A stretch of DNA of 64,000 bases from Pseudomonas sp. MYb327 (GTDB lineage Bacteria > Pseudomonadota > Gammaproteobacteria > Pseudomonadales > Pseudomonadaceae): positions 1,812,001 through 1,876,000 of the forward strand of contig NZ_CP159258.1 of the NCBI RefSeq assembly GCF_040438925.1, read 5' to 3'. Numbering within the stretch: the first letter of the stretch is position 1; each line of letters opens with the position of its first letter. Of the stretch, positions 31,782 to 39,362 are shown in pieces. A program made the position numbers and the translations under genes. Under the pieces are notes generated by a model. That model had not been told where the DNA came from. It ran no database searches and saw nothing but the letters and a program-made list of their open reading frames with translations.

Positions 31782-32804
31782 TTAATGCACGGGGTTGGTT
31801 TTGTTCAGCCAGTCAAGCAAGGCCTTGTGAAACTCCGCCGGTTCTTCCATCTGCGGCGCGTGGCCCATGCCGGGGAATTCGACAAGTGTCGACTGGGGAA
31901 TCAGTTTCGCCACTTGCTTGCCGAGTACGTCGTAATGACCGATTTTCGCCTTGACCTCGGGCGACGCGATGTCACTGCCGATCGCTGTGGTGTCGGACGT
32001 GCCGATCAGCAACAGCGTTGGCATTTTCAGGTTCTGGAACTCGTAGAAAACCGGTTGGGTAAAGATCATGTCGTAGATCAGCGCTGAGTTCCACGCGACT
32101 TGCGTATGCCCCGGGCCTTTGTTCAGGCCAGCGAGCATGTCCACCCAGCGATCGAACTCAGGCTTCCAGCGGCCACCGTAATAGGTGTTGCGTTCATAGG
32201 TGCGTATGCCATCGGCGCTCAGCTTGAGTTCACGTTCATACCATTGATCAACGCTGCGATAGGGCACGCCGAGGGCTTTCCAGTCTTCCAGGCCAATCGG
32301 ATTGACCAAGGCCAGTTGTTCGACCTGATCGGGGTATTGCAACGCATAGCGAGTGGCGAGCATGCCACCGGTGGAATGCCCGAGAAGGCTGGCTTTCTGG
32401 ATGCCCAGGGCTTTAAGCAGTTGCTGGGTGTTACTCGCCAATTGCTGGAAGCTGTACTGATAGTAGTCCGGTTTGCTGGAGGTGCAGAAACCGATCTGGT
32501 CCGGAGCGATGACCCGGTAACCGGCATCGCTCAAGGCTTTGATCGAGGTTTCCCAAGTTGCACCGCAGAAGTTCTTGCCGTGCATCAGCACCACGCTGCG
32601 CCCGTTGGCCTTGCCATGGGCGGCAACGTCCATGTAGCCCATCTGCAGGGATTTGCCCTGGGACTCAAAGGCGAAATGCTTGACTGTGTAAGGGTATTCG
32701 AAGCCTTGCAGTTCCGGACCATAGGCCGGGCCTTCGGCGGCAACGGCAGGCAGTGCAGCGGTCAGCAGCAGTGCGGGTAACCAGCGGGCAAGGGTAGAGG
32801 GCAT
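31782..32804 (-). CDS. Secreted/periplasmic alpha/beta hydrolase
   Basis: A 340-residue protein from the ATG at 32804, which has GGAG 8 bases upstream and gives a clear signal peptide (LARWLPALLLTAALPAVAAE). The longer reading from 32927 would bury that signal. The alpha/beta hydrolase fold shows the oxyanion region VVLMHGKNFCGATW, nucleophile elbow LLGHSTGGML (catalytic Ser), acid region LLLIGTSDTTAIG and catalytic His in FPGMGHAPQMEEP. Substrates could be esters or lactones; none is indicated. It is followed after 13 bp by the hydroxyacid dehydrogenase; together they could open and oxidise a hydroxy-ester or lactone, which is inference. Confidence 0.9.
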   Translation of the reverse strand: MPSTLARWLPALLLTAALPAVAAEGPAYGPELQGFEYPYTVKHFAFESQGKSLQMGYMDVAAHGKANGRSVVLMHGKNFCGATWETSIKALSDAGYRVIAPDQIGFCTSSKPDYYQYSFQQLASNTQQLLKALGIQKASLLGHSTGGMLATRYALQYPDQVEQLALVNPIGLEDWKALGVPYRSVDQWYERELKLSADGIRTYERNTYYGGRWKPEFDRWVDMLAGLNKGPGHTQVAWNSALIYDMIFTQPVFYEFQNLKMPTLLLIGTSDTTAIGSDIASPEVKAKIGHYDVLGKQVAKLIPQSTLVEFPGMGHAPQMEEPAEFHKALLDWLNKTNPVH

Positions 32805-32886
32805 GGGTGAACTCCGTTGAAAATCCGTCGATGCTGGATCGGCATGATTAGGCGACATTAAACAGGCAATCGCAATAACGGTTGGT

Positions 32887-33324
32887 TCAACCCATCCAGC
32901 CCAGCGTTGCCAGCGCGAGCACGCCATAGCGGGCGCCTTTGGCGAGGGTCACGATTAGCAGGAAGCGCCCCAGCGGCTCACGCATGACGCCGGCGACCAG
33001 AGTCAGCGGATCCCCGATCACCGGCAGCCAACTCAGCAGCAAGGACCAGTGGCCATAGCGCTGATAGTGAATCCGGGCGTTTTCCAGATGCTTGGGGCTG
33101 ACTGGAAACCAGCGTCGATCCTGGAAACGCTCGATGGCGCGTCCCAGCCACCAGTTCACCAGCGAGCCAAGGACATTGCCCAGCGTCGCCACCGCCAACA
33201 GCAACCACAGCCAATACTTGCCGCTAAGCAACAATCCCACCAGCACCGCTTCGGATTGCAGGGGCAGCAAGGTAGCGGCCCCGAAGGCCGCCAGAAACAA
33301 GCCGAGGTAGGCGCCGAAAATCAA
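32887..33324 (-). CDS. YqaA-family (DedA-like) inner-membrane protein
   Basis: A 145-residue membrane protein with helices AYLGLFLAAFGAATLLPL, WLWLLLAVATLGNVLGSLV, a polar middle (RYGHWSLLLSWLPVIGDPLT) and a C-terminal helix FLLIVTLAKGARYGVLALA. The GNxxG and PxxGDPLT motifs are typical of the YqaA branch of the SNARE-associated/DedA superfamily, whose better-known members flip undecaprenyl phosphate or affect membrane homeostasis. It starts with TTG overlapping the DUF411 stop (TTGA), implying translational coupling. The function of YqaA itself is not known. Confidence 0.87.
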   Translation of the reverse strand: MIFGAYLGLFLAAFGAATLLPLQSEAVLVGLLLSGKYWLWLLLAVATLGNVLGSLVNWWLGRAIERFQDRRWFPVSPKHLENARIHYQRYGHWSLLLSWLPVIGDPLTLVAGVMREPLGRFLLIVTLAKGARYGVLALATLGWMG

Positions 33325-33767
33325 TGGGCGGGGTAATCGGCCACCACCATATCCGTGCCGTCCTTTTTCAGGCCGATCACTTGATAGGCATCGCTCATGC
33401 CGTCCATTTCCATGCCGGGCGAACCCATTGGCATCCCCGGGGCGGCCACGCCCAACAGGTCATCGCGCTTGCTCAGGGCCAACACCTGATCGGCCGGAAC
33501 ATGGCCTTCGACGAATTTGCCGTTGATCAAACCGGTGTGGCAGGACGCCAGGCGCGGTGGCACCCCATGTTGTTGCTTGAATTCACTCATGTTGGCTTCG
33601 ACGTGGTCTTCAACCTTGAAACCATTGGCTTCCAGATGGCTGATCCACTTTTTGCAGCAACCGCAATTGGCGTCTCGATGGACCTCAATCGGGATCAGGT
33701 CGGCGGCTTGGGCCAGGGAGGAAATGAACAGGGCGCTCAGGGCAACCAGACGCAGAGGGGTTCGCAT
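33321..33767 (-). CDS. DUF411 periplasmic metal-binding-like protein
   Basis: From the ATG at 33767 the protein has 148 residues with a signal peptide (MRTPLRLVALSALFISSLAQ, cleaved near AQA). An in-frame extension to 33884 would bury it and has no good ribosome site. The mature part opens with VHRDANCGCCKKW, the Cys cluster of DUF411 (Cys35, Cys37, Cys38), then HTGLINGKFVEGHVPADQV and the Met-rich APGMPMGSPGMEMDGMSD. DUF411 proteins are often near copper-resistance genes, and the Cys and Met clusters fit copper binding. No copper pump is adjacent. The stop overlaps the yqaA start. Confidence 0.85.
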   Translation of the reverse strand: MRTPLRLVALSALFISSLAQAADLIPIEVHRDANCGCCKKWISHLEANGFKVEDHVEANMSEFKQQHGVPPRLASCHTGLINGKFVEGHVPADQVLALSKRDDLLGVAAPGMPMGSPGMEMDGMSDAYQVIGLKKDGTDMVVADYPAH

Positions 33768-34183
33768 GTCGGATGGGGTCTCGTGGTGCGGGAAAAAAGG
33801 CATTCTGACCAGATTTTCCTGCCGGTCATTCAAGTTGTGTTTCGAATTAATACAAAGCGGATCAGCCCTATCATCGTAGATCAAAGCTGTCAGGTGGATG
33901 AGGCGGAAATTACAAAATTGTCAGGTTGGATGTTCGTCGCTGGTATCGGGGCTCGCGCAGGCAAACTAACCAGAAGTAACGCGTCCTGTTAGTTGTGACG
34001 GCCAACTGTAGGAATTGTCTGTAGGCCAATAAAACAAGGCTTGTGAGTGTTTTTACTATTGTGCAAGTTAATTGTAAAAGTTACGAAATGCGTGTTGGAG
34101 TCGCCCAAGTCCGGAACGATACTCATACCAAGTTACTTGGTTAAGAAATGAGTTTTTATGTTTGCCTCGCAAGGACTTCGGTT
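33768..34183. other. Divergent intergenic region
   Basis: This 416-bp gap separates the minus-strand DUF411 gene from a plus-strand gene of unknown function. The part near 34020-34140 is AT-rich and probably holds the promoter of the latter. No clear hairpin or known operator is visible. Confidence 0.55.
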
Positions 34184-34720
34184 ATGAGTATCGGATATGT
34201 GGGTGCCTGGACTGCAAAGGCGGGAGTGTTGGTACGAGATACAGCAAGCCGGACCAAACCTCCGTCCCAACCCGACAAGGTCAGGCAGATGCTGTCGATG
34301 GTGGGTAGCAATCCAATCGTACTGGACACAGCGAAGATGGATAAGCTCCAGCTCTACAAGCAACTCAAGGGTTTCGACCCGGCGAATGTCACAGTCAAAT
34401 CTCTGGGTAATCTCAGCGTATTTTTGAAAGATCGTGGGTTGATCAGTGAGGTGACGGCGCTGACGCTGACAAATGCCGGCGACAAGTTTGACCGGTTCGG
34501 CATTCAGAACGATCCGGAAGCCAAGTTCAATGCGCTGGAATACTTCGCGATGCAGTTGGACAGTATCCAGAGCAATAACTTGAAGGGTAACAAGTACGCT
34601 AACTACTTGATTCCCGAATTTAAAAAGGCAATTTACGTATTGCAGAACCTTGAAATCTACGGAAAAAGTGGCAATAGACCGCCGCCACCGCCTGAAAAAG
34701 ATGAAGATCCCAAGGTGTGA
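34184..34720 (+). CDS. Hypothetical protein with a proline-rich acidic C-terminus
   Basis: The start at 34184 (MSIGYVGAWTAKAGVLVRD) is chosen because AAGGA lies 8 bases upstream; an ATG 12 codons earlier lacks this. The 178-residue protein has no signal peptide or membrane segment. The middle (DKVRQMLSMVGSNPIVLDTA, NALEYFAMQLDSIQSNN) looks helical, and the C-terminus ends in a run of five prolines then EKDEDPKV. I do not recognise a family. GC is below average, it has its own AT-rich promoter region, and no partner gene is obvious. A secreted or effector-like role is only a guess. Confidence 0.65.
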   Translation: MSIGYVGAWTAKAGVLVRDTASRTKPPSQPDKVRQMLSMVGSNPIVLDTAKMDKLQLYKQLKGFDPANVTVKSLGNLSVFLKDRGLISEVTALTLTNAGDKFDRFGIQNDPEAKFNALEYFAMQLDSIQSNNLKGNKYANYLIPEFKKAIYVLQNLEIYGKSGNRPPPPPEKDEDPKV

Positions 34721-34936
34721 TATCAGATTGTGCTGACCCATTCGGGTTAAAGAACGGGTCAGCCCGCAGCTTTGTTCCTGATCGACTTCTCAAGGTAAGC
34801 GCTTCATTGAAGCGAAATCTCTTCACTGGCTGTAACATGAGCCCCGGTTGCTACGCCCAGTCCCCGGAAATCGGTAGGCGCTAGGCAGGCAATCGATCCA
34901 TCTATTCAGGTTCAGGCTTACATTCAGGAAATGCTA

Positions 34937-35125
34937 ATGACCCAGTCGCAACGTTTGAAATACTCGATTCTGATCTCCCTGGTGGTACTGGGGATCATGT
35001 TTGGCCTGTCGTATTTGCAGAACGCCGGCGTCATCAGCGAAAAACTGTTCCAGTACATCGCCATTGGCGTGGCGGTGATCGTGGTCGTCGTCAATGGCGT
35101 GATGCGCCGCAAGGTCAAGCCCTGA
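34937..35125 (+). CDS. Small two-helix membrane protein
   Basis: The 62-residue protein starts at 34937 (MTQSQRLKYSILISLVVLGI), where AGGA sits 7 bases upstream; an ATG two codons earlier is less well placed. Two hydrophobic segments, ILISLVVLGIMFGLSYL and IAIGVAVIVVVVNGVM, are joined by a short polar loop, with a basic end MRRKVKP that should stay in the cytoplasm. It looks like a conserved small inner-membrane protein of unknown function. It converges on the Fur-like regulator gene, 19 bp from its stop. Confidence 0.75.
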   Translation: MTQSQRLKYSILISLVVLGIMFGLSYLQNAGVISEKLFQYIAIGVAVIVVVVNGVMRRKVKP

Positions 35126-35144
35126 GCAAAGGCCCAAGGCTTGA

Positions 35145-35516
35145 TCAGTGGTGATGCAGCACGGCAGCGGCCCGGGGGTCAAGGCTGTAGCTTTTGTCCG
35201 GATTGAGGACAATCACGCCTTCGCTACACAGCCGTTTCAACACTTCCCGCACACTCAGGAAGGACAGGGGAATATCCAGTTCCAGCAATTGAGTGTGCAC
35301 GCCGCGCACGCCGAGGCTGCGGTCGCTTTCGGCGGCTGTCAGCAGTGCGTCGATGACTTTCAGACGAATCAGACTGGTTCGCAGTCCAAAGCTCTTGAGC
35401 AGGAAGCGGATCCGCTCGTTACCGTGGCGCTCGGTACGCTGGTCGAAGACACCGACCCTGAGTGAAGGGCCCGATGGCGCGTTGCTACCGTCCGTTGGCA
35501 GTTGCGAGTTGTACAT
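35145..35516 (-). CDS. Fur-like winged-helix regulator (PA2384-like)
   Basis: A 123-residue protein with a Fur-type winged helix: KSFGLRTSLIRLKVIDALLT, GVRGVHTQLLELDIPLSFLS, VREVLKRLCSEGVIVLNPDK, SYSLDP. The metal-binding dimerisation domain of true Fur is missing apart from a terminal HHH. In P. aeruginosa a similar short protein, PA2384, lies beside pvdQ (PA2385) and is linked to the iron response; the same neighbour is present here, divergent from pvdQ across 248 bp. A role in iron-related control is therefore likely, but it may work without bound metal. The orthology rests on recall and synteny. Confidence 0.8.
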   Translation of the reverse strand: MYNSQLPTDGSNAPSGPSLRVGVFDQRTERHGNERIRFLLKSFGLRTSLIRLKVIDALLTAAESDRSLGVRGVHTQLLELDIPLSFLSVREVLKRLCSEGVIVLNPDKSYSLDPRAAAVLHHH

Positions 35517-35672
35517 GGCAAAACTCCTTTTCCGAGCCTGATCAGAAAAAATTGGGCGCTCTTACGTAACAAGACGTATGAGCCACGCAAATCATGAAGA
35601 CTTAAATGTAGAAATTTCGTCGTCATTGCGTGACCGACCTGTCATACGCCGCAGGACTGCGGCCCGAATGAC

Positions 35673-35695
35673 TAAATTTTTTTCGTGTGCTTCGT
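35673..35695 (+). promoter_or_regulatory. Candidate PvdS-type iron-starvation promoter for pvdQ
   Basis: TAAAT at 35673-35677 and CGT at 35693-35695 are 15 bases apart, 70 bp before the pvdQ start. The PvdS consensus is TAAAT, 16-17 bases, CGT, so spacing is one short. P. aeruginosa pvdQ is PvdS-dependent, which supports the reading. Confidence 0.4.
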
Positions 35696-35764
35696 CCCTA
35701 AATGGATGCGCAGTGCGTGTCAGTACGCAGAACTGTGACCATCGTTTTTCGATCAGGAGCGAGT

Positions 35765-38110
35765 GTGATTATTTCCAGCCAATTGACCAGGATGAGCCTG
35801 GCAGGTCTGTTTCTGGGGCTGAGTGTTGCGGCGAATGCACGCAATCAGCCGGAGCAGGCGAGTGCCGATATCCGTCGGACCAGTTTCGGCGTGCCGCACA
35901 TTCGTGCCGAAAACGAACGCGGGCTTGGTTACGGAATCGGCTATGCCTACGCTCAGGATAACCTGTGTTTGCTGGCCAACGAGATCGTCACGGTGAACGG
36001 TCAGCGCTCAAGGTTTTTCGGCCCGGATCAGTTCACGGTCGAAGAGCGCGAAAACCGCGTCAGCGATCTGTTTTTCAATTGGTTGAACACCCCGCAGGCG
36101 GTCGACGCGTTCTGGCAGGCGCAATCCCCTGAAGTACGTGAGCTGGTTGAAGGCTACGTGGCGGGCTACAACCGGTTGCTGGTAGAACGACGGGCCGAGG
36201 GATTGCCGCAGCAGTGCCAGGGCGAGTGGGTACGGGAGATCACCGCTATGGATCTGGTCAAGCTGACCCGGCGTCTGCTGGTCGAAGGCGGGGTCGGGCA
36301 GTTTGCCGAAGCCCTGGCAGGCGCCACGCCACCGGCGGCGGTTACCCGCAACGCCGGCGAGCATGCCACATTCCAGGTGGCGGCTTGGCGCATGCAGCGT
36401 TTCGCCCTCGATCGCGGCAGTAACGCGGTGGCTGTGGGCAGCGACCGCTCCTTCAATGGCCGCGGCATGTTGCTGGCCAATCCGCACTTTCCGTGGCTGG
36501 GCGGGATGCGTTTCTATCAGATGCACCTGACCATTCCCGGCAAGCTGGACGTCATGGGCGCTGCATTGCCTGGCCTGCCGATGATCAACATTGGCTTCAA
36601 TCAGCATCTGGCCTGGACCCACACCGTGGACTCGTCCAAGCATTTCACCCTCTATCGCTTGCAACTGGACCCCAAGGACCCGACCCGTTACCTGCTCGAC
36701 GGCAAGTCCATGCCCATGCACAAGCAAACCCTGACGGTTGATATGAAGCAGCCAGATGGTTCGCTCAAAGCCGTTTCCCATGTGGTGTACAGCTCTGAAT
36801 TCGGTCCGATTGTGCAATGGCCCGGAAAGCTGGATTGGGACAACCAGTTTGCCTACAGCTTGCGCGACGCCAACCTGGAAAATAATCGGGTCCTGCAGCA
36901 GTGGTACGCAATGAATCGGGCCGGGAGCCTCAAGGCGTTTCAGGAATCGGTCCACAACATTCAGGGCATCCCGTGGGTGAACACCCTGGCGGCGGACGAT
37001 CAGGGGCAGACGCTGTACATGAACTTGTCGGTGGTGCCGAACGTCAGTGCCGAGAAGCTCGCGCAGTGCAGCGACCCGCGGATTGGCTTGCAGTTGATCG
37101 TCCTCGATGGCTCCAACAGCGGCTGCGCTTGGGACATCGATCCGCAAGCCGCGCAAAAAGGCATTTATGCGTCGGACAAATTGCCGCAACTGTTGCGCAA
37201 GGACTTTGTGCAGCACTCCAATGATTCGGCATGGATGGCCAACCCGGCGCAGCCGCTCACCGGTTTTTCGCCGCTGATCAGTCAGGACAGCCAGCCGCTG
37301 GGCCTGCGTTCGCGCTTTGCCCTGGATCGCCTAAACTCGCTGACCAAGGCTGGCCCGATCGCGGCGGCGGATCTGCAACACATGGTGATGGACGATCAGG
37401 TGTATCAGGCGGCGCAAGTGATGCCGGACCTGCTGCAATTCTGCGCGGATAACTTGGGTTCCGATGGGAAAACCCTGGCGCCGCTGTGTGCCAGCCTGAA
37501 GGCGTGGGATCGCAAGGCGAATCTGGACAGCGGTCTGGGCTTCGTGCATTTCCAGAATGTCATGGAGCCATTGGAACAGACGCCCGATGTCTGGCGCGTC
37601 CCATTCGATCCGCAAGACCCGCAACACACCCCGCGTGGCTTGGCGGTTGAGCGTTCGCAAGTGGCGAACGCGCTGCGCCAGGCGATGCTCGCCTCGGCAG
37701 AGCAGGTCAATAAGTCAGGGCTGAAAAAAAGCAGTCGTTGGGGCGATATTCAGGTGGTCAGCAGTGGCGGTCAGCAAACGCCCATTCATGGCGGACCGGG
37801 GACGCTGGGCGTCTACAACGCGATTCAGAGCGTGCCTAGATCCGACGGCAGGCGCGAAGTCGTCAGCGGCACCAGTTATCTGCAGGTGGTGACGTTCGAT
37901 GAGAAGGGTCCGCAGGCAAAAGGCCTGTTGGCGTTTTCGCTCTCCAGTGACCCGTCCTCTAAATACTCCCGAGACCAGACGCTGGCATTTTCGAAGAAGC
38001 AGCTGAGTGTGTTGCCTTTCACTGAGCAGCAGATCACGTCCGATCCGCAGTATCAGGCTCAAACAATACGCGAGCAGGATGAGAAGGCCGGCACCGTGGC
38101 CGCACAGTAA
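35765..38110 (+). CDS. pvdQ: PvdQ acyl-homoserine lactone acylase / pyoverdine maturation Ntn-hydrolase
   Basis: PvdQ is a periplasmic Ntn-hydrolase that removes the fatty acyl chain from the pyoverdine precursor and also cleaves long-chain acyl-homoserine lactones. The GTG at 35765 is chosen because AGGAG lies just upstream and it yields a signal peptide (RMSLAGLFLGLSVAANA); the protein is then 781 residues, close to the 762 of P. aeruginosa. ADIRRTSFGVPHIRAENERG opens the alpha chain. The self-cleavage site is LDRG|SNAVAVGSDRS with nucleophile Ser219. Other conserved stretches are MLLANPHFPWLGGMRFYQMH, LAWTHTVDSSKHFTLYRL and FVQHSNDSAWMANP. No other pyoverdine biosynthesis gene is in the window. 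Confidence 0.95.
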   Translation: MIISSQLTRMSLAGLFLGLSVAANARNQPEQASADIRRTSFGVPHIRAENERGLGYGIGYAYAQDNLCLLANEIVTVNGQRSRFFGPDQFTVEERENRVSDLFFNWLNTPQAVDAFWQAQSPEVRELVEGYVAGYNRLLVERRAEGLPQQCQGEWVREITAMDLVKLTRRLLVEGGVGQFAEALAGATPPAAVTRNAGEHATFQVAAWRMQRFALDRGSNAVAVGSDRSFNGRGMLLANPHFPWLGGMRFYQMHLTIPGKLDVMGAALPGLPMINIGFNQHLAWTHTVDSSKHFTLYRLQLDPKDPTRYLLDGKSMPMHKQTLTVDMKQPDGSLKAVSHVVYSSEFGPIVQWPGKLDWDNQFAYSLRDANLENNRVLQQWYAMNRAGSLKAFQESVHNIQGIPWVNTLAADDQGQTLYMNLSVVPNVSAEKLAQCSDPRIGLQLIVLDGSNSGCAWDIDPQAAQKGIYASDKLPQLLRKDFVQHSNDSAWMANPAQPLTGFSPLISQDSQPLGLRSRFALDRLNSLTKAGPIAAADLQHMVMDDQVYQAAQVMPDLLQFCADNLGSDGKTLAPLCASLKAWDRKANLDSGLGFVHFQNVMEPLEQTPDVWRVPFDPQDPQHTPRGLAVERSQVANALRQAMLASAEQVNKSGLKKSSRWGDIQVVSSGGQQTPIHGGPGTLGVYNAIQSVPRSDGRREVVSGTSYLQVVTFDEKGPQAKGLLAFSLSSDPSSKYSRDQTLAFSKKQLSVLPFTEQQITSDPQYQAQTIREQDEKAGTVAAQ

Positions 38111-38135
38111 GATCAATTGTGTTTGAACGAAAAAT

Positions 38136-38166
38136 GAAGGCCGCACCCATCAGGATCGCGGCCTTC
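38136..38166. terminator. Bidirectional terminator between pvdQ and the fpvR-like gene
   Basis: GAAGGCCGC pairs with GCGGCCTTC around a 13-base loop and is followed on the plus strand by AGCTTTTT. It lies between convergent genes and reaches into the last codons of the anti-sigma gene. Confidence 0.85.
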
Positions 38167-39169
38167 AGCTTTTTGGGGGTTGCACCGGAATGGAGTTGAG
38201 GACCGGGTTGCCTTCTTTGTTGCGAGTCAGGTAAACCGGCAGCACCTTGGGCAGGGTGGCCACCAGGGTATTGAGTTCCTTGATGTTGTAGATGCCACCG
38301 ATGCGGATCGCGCCGGTGTTGTTGTCGGCAACCAGCAACGGGGTTTCCAGGTAGCGGTTGATCAATGGCAGCGCATCGTTCAACGCCAGATCATCGAGTA
38401 CCAGTTTGCCGTTGAGCCAGGCCAGTGAATTGTCGTTTTCGTAGGTTTGGGTGATTCGCGGAATGTAATCGCCATGGCGATAGCTCGCCTGCATGGCGGG
38501 GCCGAGTCTCAAGCCATCCCCCGGCAAATCATCGTTGCTGCTGACCAGTACCGAGCCTTCAATCAGGTTTACTTTCACCTGATCTTCATACATCCAGACG
38601 TTGAATTTGGTCCCGGTGACGCGGATTTTGCCTTCGGCTGCTTTGACGACGAAGGGATGGCTAGTGTCGTGAGTGACGCTGAAAAACGCTTCACCTTTTT
38701 TCAAGCTGACCTGACGCCGATCCTTGTAGTTGCTGTACGTCAGCTCGCTGCCCAGATTCAGTTCGACCTGGGTGCCGTCCTTCAAGGTGACCTGGCGCAC
38801 ATTGTTCGTCGCTTCGAAGTGCTGGTATGAATCGGGCAGCCAACCCAGGTTCCAGCCGCTGAAGGCTGCCAAAGGCAATGCCAGTGCACACACGGCGGCG
38901 GCCATGCCGAAGGTGCGCCAAGGTGTTTGAGGTTTGTTCCGAACCATTGGCACAACGTGCGTTTGCGGACGTGGCAGATCCCCGGCGACCTCCCAGATTT
39001 CCAGCATGGCCTCATATTCGAACGCGTGAAGCGGGTGAGCATCCAGCCATTGTTCGAACGCCAGGCGCTCCTGCTCGGTACAGTCTTCGGCGTGCAGACG
39101 CATGCACCAGTGCGCGGCGGCATCGGTAATCGCGTCAAATTCGGTTTGCGAGAGAGAATTGTCGGTCAT
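38165..39169 (-). CDS. FecR-type anti-sigma factor, FpvR-like
   Basis: A 334-residue inner-membrane regulator. Residues 1-80 form the cytoplasmic anti-sigma domain (DUF4880/FecR N-terminal: AAHWCMRLHAEDCTEQERLA, FEQWLDAHPLHAFEYEAM). One helix follows near 88-108 (TFGMAAAVCALALPLAAFSG), then the periplasmic FecR domain (RQVTLKDGTQVELNLGSELT, KKGEAFFSVTHDTSHPFVV) and a STN-like C-terminus. Such proteins hold an ECF sigma factor until a TonB receptor loaded with siderophore signals. FpvR of P. aeruginosa is near pvdQ, so FpvR is the best guess. No sigma factor or TonB receptor gene is adjacent here. AGGA lies 11 bases before the ATG. Confidence 0.88.
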   Translation of the reverse strand: MTDNSLSQTEFDAITDAAAHWCMRLHAEDCTEQERLAFEQWLDAHPLHAFEYEAMLEIWEVAGDLPRPQTHVVPMVRNKPQTPWRTFGMAAAVCALALPLAAFSGWNLGWLPDSYQHFEATNNVRQVTLKDGTQVELNLGSELTYSNYKDRRQVSLKKGEAFFSVTHDTSHPFVVKAAEGKIRVTGTKFNVWMYEDQVKVNLIEGSVLVSSNDDLPGDGLRLGPAMQASYRHGDYIPRITQTYENDNSLAWLNGKLVLDDLALNDALPLINRYLETPLLVADNNTGAIRIGGIYNIKELNTLVATLPKVLPVYLTRNKEGNPVLNSIPVQPPKS

Positions 39170-39324
39170 TGACTCATCCTGGTTTCGCGCATTCTAACCT
39201 TTGGGAGAAGGTGGCGAGAACATCTGTCATGGCAATTACCCATCAAAGTGTATTTTTTTTAGTTTTAAACGTTGAAAAATAGGAGAGTGAGCAGCTTTTC
39301 CTGAAGAGCTTGAATGGATAGCGC

Positions 39325-39348
39325 TGCGCAGATCCGCGAATCTGCGCA
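39325..39348. terminator. Terminator after the large toxin-like gene
   Basis: TGCGCAGAT pairs perfectly with ATCTGCGCA around a 6-base loop, 15 bp beyond the stop of the 1607-residue protein gene. The T-rich stretch (TTGTTTT) is on the plus strand, so it might also stop transcription entering from the left. Confidence 0.75.
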
Positions 39349-39362
39349 TTGTTTTATGACGT

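Noticed and set aside
35603..35632. Another TAAAT with downstream CGT before pvdQ, considered as a PvdS box
   Set aside because: Spacings to the CGT triplets are 10, 13 or 21 bases, all outside the 16-17 expected.
36008..37216. Minus-strand open frame of 402 codons
   Set aside because: Antisense to pvdQ; composition is His/Gln/Val-rich as expected from a reversed GC-rich gene.
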